Assembly (NCBI GenBank): GCA_014523665.1
Contig: JAATVR010000277.1
Coordinates: 1-8,636, forward strand
Length of the DNA: 8,636 nt
Direction: 5' to 3'
DNA from: Nitrososphaerales archaeon TH526
GTDB lineage: Archaea > Thermoproteota > Nitrososphaeria > Nitrososphaerales > Nitrososphaeraceae
A model generated the notes under the pieces. The model was not told where the DNA came from. It ran no database searches and saw only the letters and a list, made by a program, of their open reading frames with translations. The number at the start of each line of letters is the position of its first letter. Position 1 is the stretch's first letter. Shown here piece after piece: positions 1-6,587 of the stretch. The translations under genes and the position numbers were made by a program.

Positions 1-124
1 TCCAGTCAGCATTATTCGCTCTTGCCTCTACCTTGGCAAAAAAAATTAGCGAGCTAGTAACTGCAGCTATTACAATAACAGCAAAAAATAAGCTCCGCTT
101 AGTAGATACTATGCTCGTAACCAT
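1..124 (-). CDS. Partial gene: N-terminus of a putative exported or membrane-anchored protein
   Basis: An open minus-strand frame starts at ATG 124-122 and runs off the left edge after 41 codons without a stop. The peptide begins MVTSIVSTKRS (short, basic n-region), continues with a strongly hydrophobic stretch of about 19 residues (LFFAVIVIAAVTSSLIFFA, residues 12-30), then turns polar (KVEARANNADW). This is the layout of a Sec signal peptide or an N-terminal signal anchor; VEA and ARA are possible signal-peptidase sites. The frame is also open upstream as far as codon 214, with GTG 136 and TTG 178 as alternative starts; ATG 124 is preferred because it gives a compact n-region. No TATA box lies at the leaderless distance; a weak GGTG lies about 10 bases upstream of the ATG. 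Too little is present to name a function. Export is inference from composition. Confidence 0.5.
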   Translation of the reverse strand, partial: MVTSIVSTKRSLFFAVIVIAAVTSSLIFFAKVEARANNADW

Positions 125-471
125 CCAATCAAGCACCCGACGCAGGCGTGCACAGTATGGGTAAGCGACACTTAACAATCTTTCGGCAAACTTATACGCG
201 CTGTTATTGAGTTTTCATCGCGAACTGCATCGTTAAGCCAGTTGGAGAGAAAGGAAGGAAAGGAAGAAATCGTAAAATCCGCTATTGCCACCGATATCGG
301 CACGAATACCTCAGAGCCCGTCACCTCGATAGCTATCAACGATAATGAATTTGCATTTTATACTGTTGGCGATTACGAATAGATATTTCTGTAAAAGTAG
401 GTTGCCCTATCGAATTTCAGGAGAGAATTAGAAGTACAATAGTACCAAGATGTCCGTGTCTGAGTTTTCAA
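125..471. other. Gene-poor stretch between the left-edge gene and the AbrB-PhoU gene
   Basis: These 347 bases contain no frame with a conventional start and good length. They hold an open startless frame on the plus strand (176-382, listed separately), a purine tract of G/A runs at 245-268, and a short GTAC-AATA-GTAC inverted repeat at 434-445 too small to be a convincing terminator. The minus-strand gene at 472 ends facing this region, so its transcript must terminate here or beyond. A T-run on the minus strand around 391-395 is the only weak terminator candidate. No tRNA-like arms were seen. Confidence 0.5.
176..382 (+). pseudogene. Open frame without a start codon; possible gene remnant, unrecognised
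   Basis: After a TAA at 173-175 this frame stays open for 68 codons to TAG 380-382. It has no ATG or GTG; the first conventional alternative start is TTG 242, which would leave only 46 residues and has no visible ribosome binding site or TATA box. The translated text is protein-like rather than random: a helical start (KLIRAVIEFSSRTASLSQLE), a charged stretch, then ATDIGTNTSEPVTSIAINDN and the ending FAFYTVGDYE. A short frame from ATG 157 (MGKRHLTIF) would join it after a single-base shift near 184, giving about 74 residues. This suggests a small gene broken by a frameshift, a sequencing error, or a non-canonical start. I do not recognise the family. An antisense minus-strand frame over the same bases is also open, which lowers confidence. 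Confidence 0.3.
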
Positions 472-1470
472 TTAAATTTGTGATTTGGGATATCCTGGTT
501 TTACAAGATCTGCAATGTCGACCCAACATTTAGCAATCCTGTCCATAGAGTAGACGCAGTTTAGAATCGATATGTTGGGGTCATATTGTGATCCCTTTGT
601 GGATTTCTCTTTAATGGAAACAGATAGGTCTGAGAATTTTAGGTACATCTTTACTACCTCCTCGCTCAGCAAATTGTCCTTAGCAATGAATGCGCTTATA
701 GATCTGTGCTGCATACTGTCAACGATCATACCTGCTTCCACGATTTCATTTCCAATTCCTGTTCCCCATAATTTAGGAATTGATGACGAAAATTCTGAGA
801 CATAGTCACCGGCACTTTCAAGGTGGCTTGCCGCTACCCTGTAATCGAGTATATCGATATTGCTCAAATTAAGCTTGCGTGCAATTCGCTGATTCAGCAT
901 GGCGCTTCTAATCAAACGAACCAATAAGAAGTATTGTCTATCAATTTCGTCATCTCTTCTTACTATGAGCTTGATTATCTTCGTGTCTTTACTCACTATA
1001 GCCCTAAGTCCATCCCTCATCATTCCTTTGATTATTGCATTCATCCTTCGTAGGATTTTGGCGGCATCTAGTGAACTGACGTCAATGAGGAATTGAAAGT
1101 TAATGTTTAGACTATCCTCGTCAACAATTTCAAGTCCAACTAGTTTTCCCGTGGCATTTAGGATTTTCTCTCGATCTTCATAATCTATTGGAGCTCTAGC
1201 CTTGATCCTAATGTTATCATACCCTAGTAGATAAGCTCCGAATAACTGGTTAATGAGAATGTCTATAACTCTGGCTGGATAGTCAATACCAAACCCCTTA
1301 ATGATTCCATTTCTGTCCTTTGATGGAAGAATGGCGATTGAGTTATCATTGCCAAGTTCCATTAGAATAGTATCGCCTTTCTTGAGCTGATTCTGGCGGA
1401 CCCAATTAGCAGGCAGTGAAACAAGCATGCTACTGCCTATTTTCTGAAGGCGACGGGCGTAAGAGGCCAT
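472..1470 (-). CDS. AbrB-PhoU fusion protein, phosphate-uptake-regulator-like
   Basis: 332 residues. Residues about 5-50 form a SpoVT/AbrB-type swapped-hairpin DNA-binding domain (RRLQKIGSSMLVSLPANWV, then LKKGDTILMEL). The rest is helical and PhoU-like: RRDDEIDRQYFLLVRLI at 171-187 matches the acidic metal-binding helix of PhoU repeats, SHLESAGDYVSEF (215-227) resembles the E-R-x-G-D-x-x-x-x-I/F signature, and RIAKCWVDIADLV (311-323) is a degenerate copy. Archaeal proteins with this architecture are annotated as PhoU-family phosphate regulators; the target is not shown here, and no Pst transporter genes are in the window. The gene is transcribed away from the CoA operon across a 67-bp gap. 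The start is supported by a TATA-like TTTAATTA at 1493-1500 (minus), centred about 26 bases upstream of the ATG, suggesting a leaderless message. Autoregulation through the phased TTAAAC repeats is inference. Confidence 0.85.
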   Translation of the reverse strand: MASYARRLQKIGSSMLVSLPANWVRQNQLKKGDTILMELGNDNSIAILPSKDRNGIIKGFGIDYPARVIDILINQLFGAYLLGYDNIRIKARAPIDYEDREKILNATGKLVGLEIVDEDSLNINFQFLIDVSSLDAAKILRRMNAIIKGMMRDGLRAIVSKDTKIIKLIVRRDDEIDRQYFLLVRLIRSAMLNQRIARKLNLSNIDILDYRVAASHLESAGDYVSEFSSSIPKLWGTGIGNEIVEAGMIVDSMQHRSISAFIAKDNLLSEEVVKMYLKFSDLSVSIKEKSTKGSQYDPNISILNCVYSMDRIAKCWVDIADLVKPGYPKSQI

Positions 1471-1475
1471 CTAGA

Positions 1476-1501
1476 TTTAAACATATTTAAACTAATTAAA
1501 C
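1476..1501. repeat. Three helically phased TTAAAC direct repeats in the divergent promoter
   Basis: TTAAAC occurs at 1477-1482, 1487-1492 and 1496-1501, spaced 10 and 9 bp, so all three face about the same side of the helix. The first two copies share a leading T (TTTAAAC); the third reads ATTAAAC. They lie between the AbrB-PhoU start codon and the CoA operon TATA box, and overlap the minus-strand TATA region. An operator for a dimeric or multimeric regulator is possible, but AT-rich promoter DNA can produce such repeats by chance. Confidence 0.4.
1493..1500 (-). promoter_or_regulatory. TATA box of the AbrB-PhoU gene
   Basis: The minus strand reads TTTAATTA, centred about 26 bases upstream of the ATG at 1470. 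This is the usual archaeal TATA-to-transcription-start distance, so transcription would begin at or next to the start codon. A second match, TTTAAATA at 1484-1491 (minus), fits the consensus better but lies only about 17 bases from the ATG, which would place initiation inside the gene. Confidence 0.5.
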
Positions 1502-1508
1502 ATTATTC

Positions 1509-1516
1509 TTATATTA
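1509..1516 (+). promoter_or_regulatory. TATA box of the CoA operon
   Basis: TTATATTA is centred about 26 bases upstream of the GTG at 1538, predicting a leaderless transcript that starts at the pantoate kinase start codon. There is no ribosome binding site upstream of this GTG, which agrees with leaderless translation. The box lies only 8 bases from the oppositely oriented TATA box of the AbrB-PhoU gene. Confidence 0.55.
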
Positions 1517-1537
1517 TCAGTAAATTATAAAATAACT

Positions 1538-2485
1538 GTGGCTGCATTAGTCTCAGATATAGTTGCTACGTCTACGGCATTCAGTCCGGGACATGTGACC
1601 GGAATGTTTTCTCCTGCAGAATCAGATCAGACTGATATTATGAACAAGGGTTCAACAGGTGCAGGTTTTTCAATTTCTAATGGTATTACCACGACTGCTA
1701 AAACTTTCGAAGCCAAAACGAAAGGTTATAGCATTACAATTGACGATATTCAAGTGCAAAAGGCGCCTGTGTCATCGTATGTTGCAGAATACTATCTTAA
1801 TTTAATTGATAAACCAATCTTTCTGCAGATTACTCACACAACTGAAATACCTATTGGATTTGGTCTTGGCTCGAGTGGCGCTGCTGCATTGAGCCTATCG
1901 TATGCCTTAAACAATTCGTTAAAAATAGGTCTTACTAGTGTGCAGGCGGCTCAGGTAGCTCATTGCGCAGATGTCGCATGCAAGACGGGGCTAGGTACAG
2001 TTGCTGCATTGTATGCAGGCGGATACGAGATTCGATTGAAACCTGGTGCTCCAGGGAAAGGATTGACGTTGAGAAAAGATCTTGACGGATATGTCGCGAC
2101 TATCCTTTGTATTTCACCGTTATCAACCAAGGCAATACTGAGTAATCGATTAATGAACATGAGTAATAAAAATTTCTGTTCCAGCGAGCTGCTAAATAGA
2201 TTGAAATCAATGGATGACATAAACGGATTTCTGGATGCATCATTTAATTTTGCTAGTGCTCTGGGCTTGACAAGTGGCATTTGTAATGGTCCAATTAAGG
2301 CTCTGAAATCTGAAGGATACAAATGCAGTATTGCATTATTTGGTGAAACGGTATTCACGATAGTACGACGCGAAAAAGCAAAAGAAGTGCGATCATGTCT
2401 GAATAAATTTCAGGGAACAGTCATTGAAGCGACTATAGATTCACTGGGCGCTAGAATGACATGCGAGTGTAAAAATGCAATTTAA
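1538..2485 (+). CDS. Pantoate kinase (archaeal CoA biosynthesis, GHMP kinase family)
   Basis: 315 residues. Phosphorylates pantoate with ATP to 4-phosphopantoate, the first of the two archaea-specific reactions that replace bacterial PanC and PanK. GHMP-superfamily features are visible: an N-terminal substrate-side motif AFSPGHVTGMF (residues 14-24), the glycine-rich ATP loop PIGFGLGSSGAAALSLSYAL (105-124), the small-residue segment KTGLGTVAALYAGGYEIRLK (149-168), and a C-terminal strand CSIALFGETVFTIV (263-276). The SGICNGP segment near 246-252 is also typical of archaeal PoK proteins. The GTG start is chosen because it gives the family N-terminus and sits exactly one promoter distance (about 26 bp) from a TATA box. 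The synthetase that uses its product follows with an 11-bp overlap, which makes assignment as pantoate kinase rather than another GHMP kinase (mevalonate, shikimate, homoserine) strong. Confidence 0.88.
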   Translation: MAALVSDIVATSTAFSPGHVTGMFSPAESDQTDIMNKGSTGAGFSISNGITTTAKTFEAKTKGYSITIDDIQVQKAPVSSYVAEYYLNLIDKPIFLQITHTTEIPIGFGLGSSGAAALSLSYALNNSLKIGLTSVQAAQVAHCADVACKTGLGTVAALYAGGYEIRLKPGAPGKGLTLRKDLDGYVATILCISPLSTKAILSNRLMNMSNKNFCSSELLNRLKSMDDINGFLDASFNFASALGLTSGICNGPIKALKSEGYKCSIALFGETVFTIVRREKAKEVRSCLNKFQGTVIEATIDSLGARMTCECKNAI

Positions 2486-3242
2486 TATCCCACAAGATCA
2501 TCCAAGGGCAGAATCCCTGCGGGTAAGAGAAATGCTCGTGGAAGGATTAAGAGGTGGACTTGTTGTTGAAGAAGGTCTGATCGCACACGGAAGGGGTGAA
2601 ACCTTTGACTACCTGTTAGGGGAGAAAACAACTCTGAGCGCCATCATGGCCATCAAGGCTACCGCGGCCATGTTACTTACTTCCAGTCATCCCATCATAT
2701 CGGTCAATGGGAATTTTGCTGCATTGTGCGGGAAAGAGATAATAGAGCTGAGTAGAGCATGCGGGGCCCTGATCGAGGTGAACCTATTTTATCATTCAGT
2801 CAATAGAGAACGCGCGATTAAATGCTATCTCGAAAGATTAGGTGCAACAGACGTTCTAGGAACAGGCAAAGATAGGACGGCGACCATTCCATACCTGAAC
2901 GGGGAGCGAAAACACGTTGATCCACGGGGGATTGCAATTGCTGACACCGTATTTGTTCCTTTGGAAGATGGAGACAGGACGGAGGCGCTGAAAAAAATGG
3001 GTAAAAAGGTAATTGCAGTCGATCTAAATCCACTCTCAAGGACCTCTGTCCACGCTACCATATGCATAGTTGATAACGTTGTCAGAGTAATCCCTATTTT
3101 GATTCAAATGTTATTGGAGCTTAAAAGTGAGAACAGAGAGTCCTTAATGAATATGATTGGTAAATTTGACAATATTATGAATTTGAATGAAAGCGCAAGA
3201 CTCATACGTCGTGGAGGTTCTGAAATTAGTGCAACCATTTAG
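2475..3242 (+). CDS. 4-phosphopantoate--beta-alanine ligase (phosphopantothenate synthetase)
   Basis: 255 residues, the normal length for the archaeal family (COG1701-type). Joins 4-phosphopantoate and beta-alanine with ATP to give 4'-phosphopantothenate. Family blocks are nearly intact: HPRAESLRVREMLVEGL (9-25), GLIAHGRGETFDYLLGE (34-50), ISVNGNFAALCGKEIIEL (75-92), VFVPLEDGDRTEAL (159-172), and VIAVDLNPLSRTSVHATI (179-196). The last two form the nucleotide and substrate pocket of a Rossmann-like fold in known homologues. The ATG lies inside the end of the pantoate kinase gene (11-bp overlap), so translation is probably coupled. The C-terminus, after about residue 215, is a weakly conserved helical tail. 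Beta-alanine supply is not encoded in the window; archaea usually use a separate aspartate decarboxylase. Confidence 0.93.
   Translation: MQFNIPQDHPRAESLRVREMLVEGLRGGLVVEEGLIAHGRGETFDYLLGEKTTLSAIMAIKATAAMLLTSSHPIISVNGNFAALCGKEIIELSRACGALIEVNLFYHSVNRERAIKCYLERLGATDVLGTGKDRTATIPYLNGERKHVDPRGIAIADTVFVPLEDGDRTEALKKMGKKVIAVDLNPLSRTSVHATICIVDNVVRVIPILIQMLLELKSENRESLMNMIGKFDNIMNLNESARLIRRGGSEISATI
3213..3218 (+). promoter_or_regulatory. Ribosome binding site that sets the panB start
   Basis: GGAGGT lies 10 bases before GTG 3229, within the final codons of the synthetase gene. It is the clearest Shine-Dalgarno match in the window and favours GTG 3229 over the upstream in-frame ATG 3187, which has no such site and would add 14 residues that PanB homologues lack. 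Confidence 0.6.
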
Positions 3243-4104
3243 CAATCAATCCAATAAGAAAACCGTGTTCGAAATAATTGTTGCAAAGAAGAATGGAGAA
3301 AAACTGGCCGTCTTAACTGCGTACGATTTTTCAATGGCTTCAATTATCGATATGAATGAAATTGACATAATCCTCGTAGGAGATAGTGCAGGAATGGTAA
3401 TGCTTGGATATCCAAACACTAGACCAGTAGATATGGTAGAAATGTTACTTTTCTGTAGGGCAGTATCCAATGCAGCAAGTAAGGCCATGATAACTGTGGA
3501 TATGCCATTTGGTTCATACCAAAACAGCATTGAAAACACCGTCTCGAATGCAGTAAAATTGGTCAAGGCCGGAGCAGATTCAGTTAAGATCGAGGGCGGC
3601 GAAGAAATATCTGATCGAATAGATGCTTTAGTCGAGATAGGAATTCCTGTAATGGGACATATTGGATACAAACCTCAAACCTCTAGCATGTGGAATTCTT
3701 CAAAAGCTGCCGGAAAAACCAAGGTGTCGGCGCTAAAACTCTTAAACGATGCAAAGGCTATCGAAAAGGCAGGAGCATTTAGTATTGTACTTGAAATGGT
3801 AACTGCGGAGGCTGCCAATATTATAACTAAGAATTTATCGATACCAACGATAGGAATAGGCTCAGGACCTGTTTGCGATGGTCAGGTTTTGGTATCTTAT
3901 GATATGCTAGGAATCTATCAAAACATGAAGCCAAGGTTTGTAAAGAGATATCTGGATCTAAACCAGTTGATTGCCTCTTCCGTTCAAGCCTATTCGCGCG
4001 AGGTTAAATCAGGAATATTTCCCCGCAATGAGAATGCAATTCACATGGACCCCAAGGAATATGAGGATTTCTTGGATGAATGCGGTCTTCGAGTCAGCAA
4101 ATGA
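3229..4104 (+). CDS. panB: 3-methyl-2-oxobutanoate hydroxymethyltransferase (ketopantoate hydroxymethyltransferase)
   Basis: 291 residues from GTG 3229. Transfers a hydroxymethyl group from 5,10-methylene-tetrahydrofolate (or the archaeal pterin equivalent) to 2-oxoisovalerate, giving ketopantoate. The TIM-barrel signatures are complete: LTAYDFSMA (29-37), LVGDSAGMVMLGY (49-61, metal ligand D52), DMPFGSY (91-97, metal ligand D91), VKIEGG (119-124, K120 and E122), GHIGYKPQ (143-150), the catalytic glutamate in VLEMV (E189), and IPTIGIGSG followed by CDGQVLVSYDMLG (205-228). The start overlaps the synthetase gene by 14 bp and is backed by GGAGGT; ATG 3187 would need a 56-bp overlap. Its stop overlaps the coaBC start as ATGA. 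Ketopantoate reductase, needed between PanB and pantoate kinase, is missing from this cluster. Confidence 0.95.
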   Translation: MQPFSNQSNKKTVFEIIVAKKNGEKLAVLTAYDFSMASIIDMNEIDIILVGDSAGMVMLGYPNTRPVDMVEMLLFCRAVSNAASKAMITVDMPFGSYQNSIENTVSNAVKLVKAGADSVKIEGGEEISDRIDALVEIGIPVMGHIGYKPQTSSMWNSSKAAGKTKVSALKLLNDAKAIEKAGAFSIVLEMVTAEAANIITKNLSIPTIGIGSGPVCDGQVLVSYDMLGIYQNMKPRFVKRYLDLNQLIASSVQAYSREVKSGIFPRNENAIHMDPKEYEDFLDECGLRVSK

Positions 4105-5411
4105 AAAAGAGTCTGTACCGTCCAACTAGAGACATTTACTGTATTGAAGGAAAAGAGCTAGTAGGCACACGCATAGTGCTTTGCATCACTGGTAGCGTTG
4201 CGGCGTACAAGGCAATTGATGCTGCTAGATTGATGGTTAAGCATGGAGCTGAGGTCTTTGCGGTTATGAGTAATGGGACATCAAAAATATTCCTTTCCAG
4301 TGAAATGATGAAATGGGCAACGGGAAATGATGTAATTACTGACCTGACCGGCAATTTGGAACATATTTCATTGTGTGATCGAAATACTACCGATATGGTT
4401 ATAGTTTACCCATGTACCGCAAATACTGTCGGGAAATTTGCTAATGGAATAGATGATACAGTTGTAACCTCTGTCCTCACTGTTGCACTTGGATCCAGCA
4501 TACCTATTATTATCTGCCCTGCCATGCACGAGGCGATGTACTACAATGGGATGATACAACAGAATATCAACAAGCTCAAGTCAAATGGGGTAGAATTCCT
4601 GGAGCCGCTAATCGAACAAGGAAAAGCCAAACTGATTAGTGCGAATGAGCTACTTCAGTACGTTCAAGACAACCAATTGATCAGTAAAAATAAAAAACTA
4701 AGGGGAAAGCGCTTTCTGATTACTGCTGGTAGTACCGCAGAATACATCGACCCAATTCGAGTTATCATGAATATGAGTTCTGGAAAGATGGGTATGTCCC
4801 TTGCAAAGGAAGCATACCAGAGAGGAGCCGGTGTGACCTTAGTTTATGGACATGGATCGGTGGATGCTGAATCCTACCTGCATGCTCCTGGCGTCGAAAT
4901 CCTGAGAGTGAATACAGCTCAGGAGATGTTTGAATCAGTGATGTCCAAATTATCTGAGAAGAAATTTGACGTAGTTATCCTTACCTCAGCTACTTCTGAT
5001 TTTTCTGTTGCAAAAAAATGGAGTAACAAGATCGAAAGTTCTCGAGGAAAGGTAGAAGTTTCTCTTGTGCCAATTGACAAGATTATATCAAAAGTAAAGA
5101 AGGTTTGTAAATATGACGTTTACTTGATTGGATTTAAAGCTGAGTATAACGTAGAATCGAAAATCCTCATTGAAAAAGCTTACACTAAACTCCTAGAATC
5201 AGGAGCAGATCTGATTGTTGCAAATGATGTTGGAAAAAAGAATACAGAGTTTGGATCTGATAATAATGAAGTCTACGTAGTCGATCGGTATAGGACCGTC
5301 ACGCACTTGCCGATTCAAGCAAAAGATAGGATAGCCGCACAAATATTGGATATGATCGAAATAAAATGTCTTTCGTCTAAAACTACTAACCTAAACAAAT
5401 CAGGTCCTTAG
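4101..5411 (+). CDS. coaBC: Bifunctional phosphopantothenoylcysteine decarboxylase / phosphopantothenate--cysteine ligase
   Basis: 436 residues from ATG 4101. CoaB ligates cysteine to 4'-phosphopantothenate; CoaC, an FMN flavoprotein, decarboxylates the product to 4'-phosphopantetheine. The CoaC half (about 1-190) shows the FMN loop IVLCITGSVAAYKA (25-38), the active-site histidine in LEHISLCDR (H88), PCTANTVGKFANG (104-116) and PAMHEAMYYN (140-149). The CoaB half (about 200-425) shows ITAGSTAEYIDPIR (207-220), the dimer and substrate motif NMSSGKMG (224-231), ILTSATSDF (293-301), K310, IGFKAE (343-348) and VANDVG (373-378). ATG 4101 overlaps the panB stop as ATGA and gives the archaeal-style lead RPTRDIYCIEGKELVG; the in-frame ATG 4080 would add seven residues inside panB. 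The 3' end overlaps the convergent peptidase gene by 26 bp, so no terminator fits between them. Confidence 0.94.
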   Translation: MKKSLYRPTRDIYCIEGKELVGTRIVLCITGSVAAYKAIDAARLMVKHGAEVFAVMSNGTSKIFLSSEMMKWATGNDVITDLTGNLEHISLCDRNTTDMVIVYPCTANTVGKFANGIDDTVVTSVLTVALGSSIPIIICPAMHEAMYYNGMIQQNINKLKSNGVEFLEPLIEQGKAKLISANELLQYVQDNQLISKNKKLRGKRFLITAGSTAEYIDPIRVIMNMSSGKMGMSLAKEAYQRGAGVTLVYGHGSVDAESYLHAPGVEILRVNTAQEMFESVMSKLSEKKFDVVILTSATSDFSVAKKWSNKIESSRGKVEVSLVPIDKIISKVKKVCKYDVYLIGFKAEYNVESKILIEKAYTKLLESGADLIVANDVGKKNTEFGSDNNEVYVVDRYRTVTHLPIQAKDRIAAQILDMIEIKCLSSKTTNLNKSGP

Positions 5412-6498
5412 GAAAGCTATTTAGGTTAGAGATCGTGTTCCTGTTATGGAGACTGTCGTCTTTGCCGATTGAAGGTTTGATTATGACGCTGTCCTCAATT
5501 CGTACACCAAACCTTCCGTTTATATACACACCTGGTTCAATCGTTATTGACATTCCTGGCTTTAACTTCTCCTTTCCGGTTTTGTTGATCCACGGTAATT
5601 CATGCACTTCCAATCCTATTCCGTGTCCTGTTGAGTGTATGAATCTGCTTCCATAACCTCTACCGGCAATTAGATTTCTGCAGGCCAGATCAACTTCCCC
5701 AAAATTGACTGCTGACCGCAATGATTCCAAACCAATTTGCTGTGCGTCCTTTACACATTCATAAACTTGCTTTATTTCGTCAGTCGCATGACCAATAACA
5801 AATGTCCGTGTGGCGTCCGCAACGTATCCCCAATACTGAACTACCAGATCAACTGTGACCGTATCTCCTGTTGAAAATGGTCTTGCACTGACCTCAGAAT
5901 GAGGAAAGGCCGCATTAGGGCCGCCAGCAATAATAAACGGATATCGAGTACTCTTGTACGAGACTAATGTTCCACCAAGAAGATAGGTTTCAGAAACAAG
6001 TAATGCCATTAATTCAATTTCTGTTCTATTCTCTTTGATTTGTTCAACGCTTATTTTGAACAAACTATCAATAATTTTTGCAGCTTTGGAGATCTTATCC
6101 TGTTCATCGAGATCCTTTATGATTCGACTCATGGTAAAGGGTTTGTTATTGATTTTCACGTTCCTTTCGCCAAGTTTTTCAAACATCAGCATAATAGTAT
6201 GGAAGTCTGTACTATCGGTACATACTGATTTTCCTGCTAACTCGTCAATTACACGTAAAAGTATGTCTTTTCCTCTTTCTGCAGATATTATCTCACACGA
6301 AAGTGCGGTCTCTTCAGCTCTAGCCGTTTCCAGAGCAGGAGTAATAATTTTGGTACATTTATCACAACAAATGCCTACAGCCTCTCCCCAAAAACCCGTT
6401 AAATAAAACGTGTCTTCCGGAATAAATGATACCACTGTACTACATTCAATCTTCTCCGCGTAGTCCAGTACTCGCTTCCTATGATCCTTAACTTGCAT
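5386..6498 (-). CDS. M24 family metallopeptidase, Xaa-Pro aminopeptidase/dipeptidase-like
   Basis: 370 residues from ATG 6498. The C-terminal pita-bread domain (about 135-345) keeps all five dinuclear-metal ligands of the M24 family: D217 in VTVDLVV, D228 in VADATRTF, H292 in HSTGHGIGLEVHE, E321 in TIEPGVY and E335 in GVRIEDSV. The substrate-side segment AGGPNAAFPH (191-200) is also typical. The N-terminal creatinase-like domain (about 1-125) is divergent and carries an unusual CCDKC cluster (44-48). The likely reaction is removal of an N-terminal residue before proline or cleavage of Xaa-Pro dipeptides in the cytoplasm; methionine aminopeptidase is unlikely because of the creatinase-like domain. 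The frame extends upstream to 6621, but that would run into the divergent aminotransferase gene, so ATG 6498 is chosen. Its 3' end overlaps coaBC by 26 bp. Confidence 0.88.
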   Translation of the reverse strand: MQVKDHRKRVLDYAEKIECSTVVSFIPEDTFYLTGFWGEAVGICCDKCTKIITPALETARAEETALSCEIISAERGKDILLRVIDELAGKSVCTDSTDFHTIMLMFEKLGERNVKINNKPFTMSRIIKDLDEQDKISKAAKIIDSLFKISVEQIKENRTEIELMALLVSETYLLGGTLVSYKSTRYPFIIAGGPNAAFPHSEVSARPFSTGDTVTVDLVVQYWGYVADATRTFVIGHATDEIKQVYECVKDAQQIGLESLRSAVNFGEVDLACRNLIAGRGYGSRFIHSTGHGIGLEVHELPWINKTGKEKLKPGMSITIEPGVYINGRFGVRIEDSVIIKPSIGKDDSLHNRNTISNLNSFPKDLICLG

Positions 6499-6532
6499 GG
6501 TTATTTTGTTATATACCTCAATCGGCAATTGG

Positions 6533-6540
6533 GTAATAAA
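6533..6540 (-). promoter_or_regulatory. Possible TATA box of the M24 peptidase gene
   Basis: The minus strand reads TTTATTAC, centred about 38 bases from ATG 6498, which would give a leader of about 12 bases. A closer TATATAAC-like string near 6509-6516 is too near the start codon to direct initiation upstream of it. This assignment is weaker than those of the CoA operon and the FKBP gene. Confidence 0.3.
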
Positions 6541-6548
6541 CGTAATTG

Positions 6549-6556
6549 TATAAATA
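6549..6556 (+). promoter_or_regulatory. TATA box of the aminotransferase gene
   Basis: TATAAATA is a strong archaeal TATA match, centred about 35 bases upstream of ATG 6588. Transcription would start near 6578-6580, leaving a leader of roughly 9 bases with no Shine-Dalgarno sequence. Confidence 0.55.
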
Positions 6557-6587
6557 ACGGATGATGCCCCACGGTATTGAGACCTAA

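Noticed and set aside
434..445. GTAC-AATA-GTAC inverted repeat as a terminator
   Set aside because: The stem is only four base pairs and is not followed by a T-run on either strand; it is within chance expectation.
1960..2358. Long minus-strand frame inside the pantoate kinase gene
   Set aside because: The plus-strand gene has full GHMP kinase motifs; the antisense translation has no recognisable domain or promoter.
3187..3228. Upstream ATG for panB at 3187
   Set aside because: It would overlap the synthetase gene by 56 bp, has no ribosome binding site and adds residues not seen in PanB proteins. GTG 3229 has GGAGGT at a good distance.
4080..4100. Upstream ATG for coaBC at 4080
   Set aside because: It adds seven residues inside panB, whereas ATG 4101 forms the common ATGA stop-start overlap and gives the archaeal-type N-terminus.
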